Below, piece by piece: positions 62,306 through 64,000 of a DNA stretch of 64,000 bases (its first letter is position 1; each line of letters starts with the position of its first letter). The notes beneath the pieces are model-generated. The model was not told the DNA's origin and did not search any database. It worked only from the letters and a program-made list of their open reading frames with translations. A program made the position numbers and the translations under genes. Source of the DNA: Diplonema papillatum (lineage: Eukaryota; Euglenozoa; Diplonemea; Diplonemida; Diplonemidae); assembly GCA_030068145.1 (NCBI GenBank), contig JAPJBO010000007.1:620001-684000 (forward strand). Reading direction: 5' to 3'.

Positions 62306-64000
62306 CCCGAAAGACGAAACCCTCGACCCGCTGGCATTGCGGCCCATCACCGTCACAAGCGCGGTCTATCGCTTGTGGGCGAGCACGAGGCTCAGGGACG
62401 TCGTCCAGTGGCAAGAAGGCTGGATAGCAGATAGCCAGCACGGGTTCAGGCCCAAACACGGAACCGTGGACGTGGTGTTTGAAATCGCCTCGCAGATTGA
62501 AGAGGCTCTCTTGACGGGAAAGGAGCTGTACGGCGTGGCCCTAGACTTTGCCAAGTGCTTCGACAAAGTGCCACGAGACGTCGTGCTGAAGCTGGTGGGG
62601 GATCTTGGCCTCCATGAGAGAATTCTCGGGCCGCTGCGCGATGTTTACGCGCGACTACGAAGGCGGCCCCCTGAGCGTGATCCTCATCAACGCGCTGCTG
62701 TCCATCGTGGTGCGCAGAGTGGACGACGTGGGGGGGGTGACGAGCGAGTCCTTCGCGGACGACCTCACCCTCCTGACGCGTCTCAGAGAAGCATGCTTGC
62801 AGGACGCCTTGGTGGAAGTCGACAGGTTTTGTGCGAACACCGGCATGTCGATCGGGATACCGAAGACGTTCGCTTTCGGGACGCCGAAGGGGTACGGAGC
62901 GAAGTTGAAGATAGGTGGCACCGACATCGTGACGAATGAAGAGCTTACAATCGTAGGATGTCTGGTCGGCACGAAGCGGACACGCAGAACAACAGACCTG
63001 CGCTACGACCAGCGTGCAGAGGAGGCCGAACGGTTGGGTGCCTTACCGATCTCGAGGGCGCAGAGGTCGGGGCTAGCGGCGATGGCGGTTCTACCGGCGG
63101 CGACGTACGGCTCCGAGTTCGCGCTCCCGACGGTGCGGGGGCTGGGGAAGTTCACCGCAGCACTACTCAGAGGCGTCTGGGACCCGGTGAGACTGCATAG
63201 GGCGCAAGAGGCCGTGTTGGGCATTCTCAACAAGGCCCACTTACTCGACCCATACGCAGTGCTGCCATATCGGTCACTCGGCATGATCGCAGAAGTGTGC
63301 CGAAAAAGGCCGGCGTGGAGGGCCCGCGTCGCAACAGTTCGACGGGCGTATGGCAGCAGAATCCGCGCATGGGGACCGGTCGGTATTGCGGCCGAGCATG
63401 CGAAAAAGCTCGGTATACGATGGACGGAAGATTTCGACAACGCCGAGGACGAGGCAGGGAATGTGCTGAGGCTGGTGCGACAAAGCAAGGGGGAGCGAGG
63501 GCACACCCTGAGAAAGCTGATTCGCGGCTGGCGACTAGGGGAGCTTGAGAAGAGGCGGGTAGACTTCGATGGGGTACGGGCAGGTGTAGAGTACGTCGCG
63601 ACGAATGCCTACGGGCTGAAGGCGTCGACAACGCTGACGGCTGCACGGGACGTTGCCGAGGTCGTGGCTGGGTCGGTGATGACGGAGTCACATGCGGCCA
63701 AGCTGTGGGGAGGTGACGGGCTGTGCAGACGCTGTGACGAGGCGACGGAAGAAACTCTGGGCCACATTTGGTGGCAGTGCCGGGCGTACGAACGAATCCG
63801 AGGGCAAAACCAATATGCCGAAATTGTTGGCGCGGATCGCTCGACTTGGCCCCCGTGCCTGCAAGAACACGGGATACTGCCGAAGGGAAGTCGAGTCAAC
63901 ATCGAAGTGCTGCACACGTTCATGGCGGAGGTCATGCACGAGAGACGACGGCTGGAGAGAGAAGGAAGAGACCGGGCGGTCGGCCACCCCTGGAGACAAT
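62306..64000 (+). pseudogene. non-LTR (LINE-type) reverse transcriptase, 5'-truncated and frame-broken
   Basis: Two phases together encode most of a LINE reverse transcriptase. The first (to about 62690) has IPKDETLDPLALRPITVTSA, QHGFRPKHGTVDVVF and the catalytic region VALDFAKCFDKVPR (Asp at 62544-62546). The second, one base out of phase from about 62641, has GGPLSVILINALLS, the catalytic FADD (62752-62763), GIPKTFAFGTPKG and a thumb-like region. It ends with a zinc-knuckle-like CRRCDEATEETLGHIWWQC (about 63724-63780). It stays open to the window edge. About 30 residues that normally sit between DVYA and GGPLS are missing at the phase change, so this copy is inactive unless the sequence is misassembled. 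No endonuclease domain is seen: a decamer array directly replaces the 5' part. This RT style is common in alveolate genomes. Confidence 0.85.

Overview
This looks like nuclear DNA of a repeat-rich protist. Genes are sparse and mostly carry spliceosomal introns. Protein families are eukaryotic (LSM8, BAP31-like, F-box/LRR-like, cold-shock-domain and SAM-domain proteins), and no bacterial operon structure is seen. Every gene I can support lies on the + strand. A photosynthetic alveolate (chromerid-like, or a dinoflagellate relative) is my best guess from gene density, one-way gene order and the style of the LINE reverse transcriptase. That is inference, not proof.

Layout: an F-box/LRR-like gene (1054-2553); repeat-rich DNA to 11.4 kb; LSM8 in two exons (11427-12634); a BAP31-like ER membrane protein in two exons (15109-15724); a 4.9 kb foldback structure with two transposons nested in its arms (16062-20957); a four-exon cold-shock-domain gene (21951-24988); a long gene-poor, repeat-rich stretch with a second foldback element (31063-32982); a SAM-domain gene (38434-39216); an unrecognised single-exon gene (41379-42191); a weak candidate gene (about 43149-43868); a probably mitochondrial two-exon gene (46101-49092); a 2.4 kb inverted-end element (50249-52638); further foldback structures (53.3-55.1 kb and 57.6-60.5 kb); and a damaged LINE reverse transcriptase that runs off the right edge (62306-64000).

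The genes do not form a pathway. LSM8 is a U6 snRNA/splicing factor, BAP31-like acts in ER membrane traffic and quality control, and the cold-shock protein binds RNA or DNA. All five well-supported introns begin GTATGC or GTATGT and end CAG.

The most striking material is the repeat landscape. Three unrelated elements (16209-17873, 19255-20864, 50249-52638) share one architecture: at each end an outer inverted repeat, then a 28-49 bp block in DIRECT orientation, then an inner inverted repeat. Two of them sit in the arms of the same foldback element. Taking each out with its target duplication (TTA; TATAA) restores the interrupted arm repeat. A short MITE family has clean 5-bp target duplications. 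A promoter-like dispersed module lies, always on the + strand, just upstream of two of the genes.
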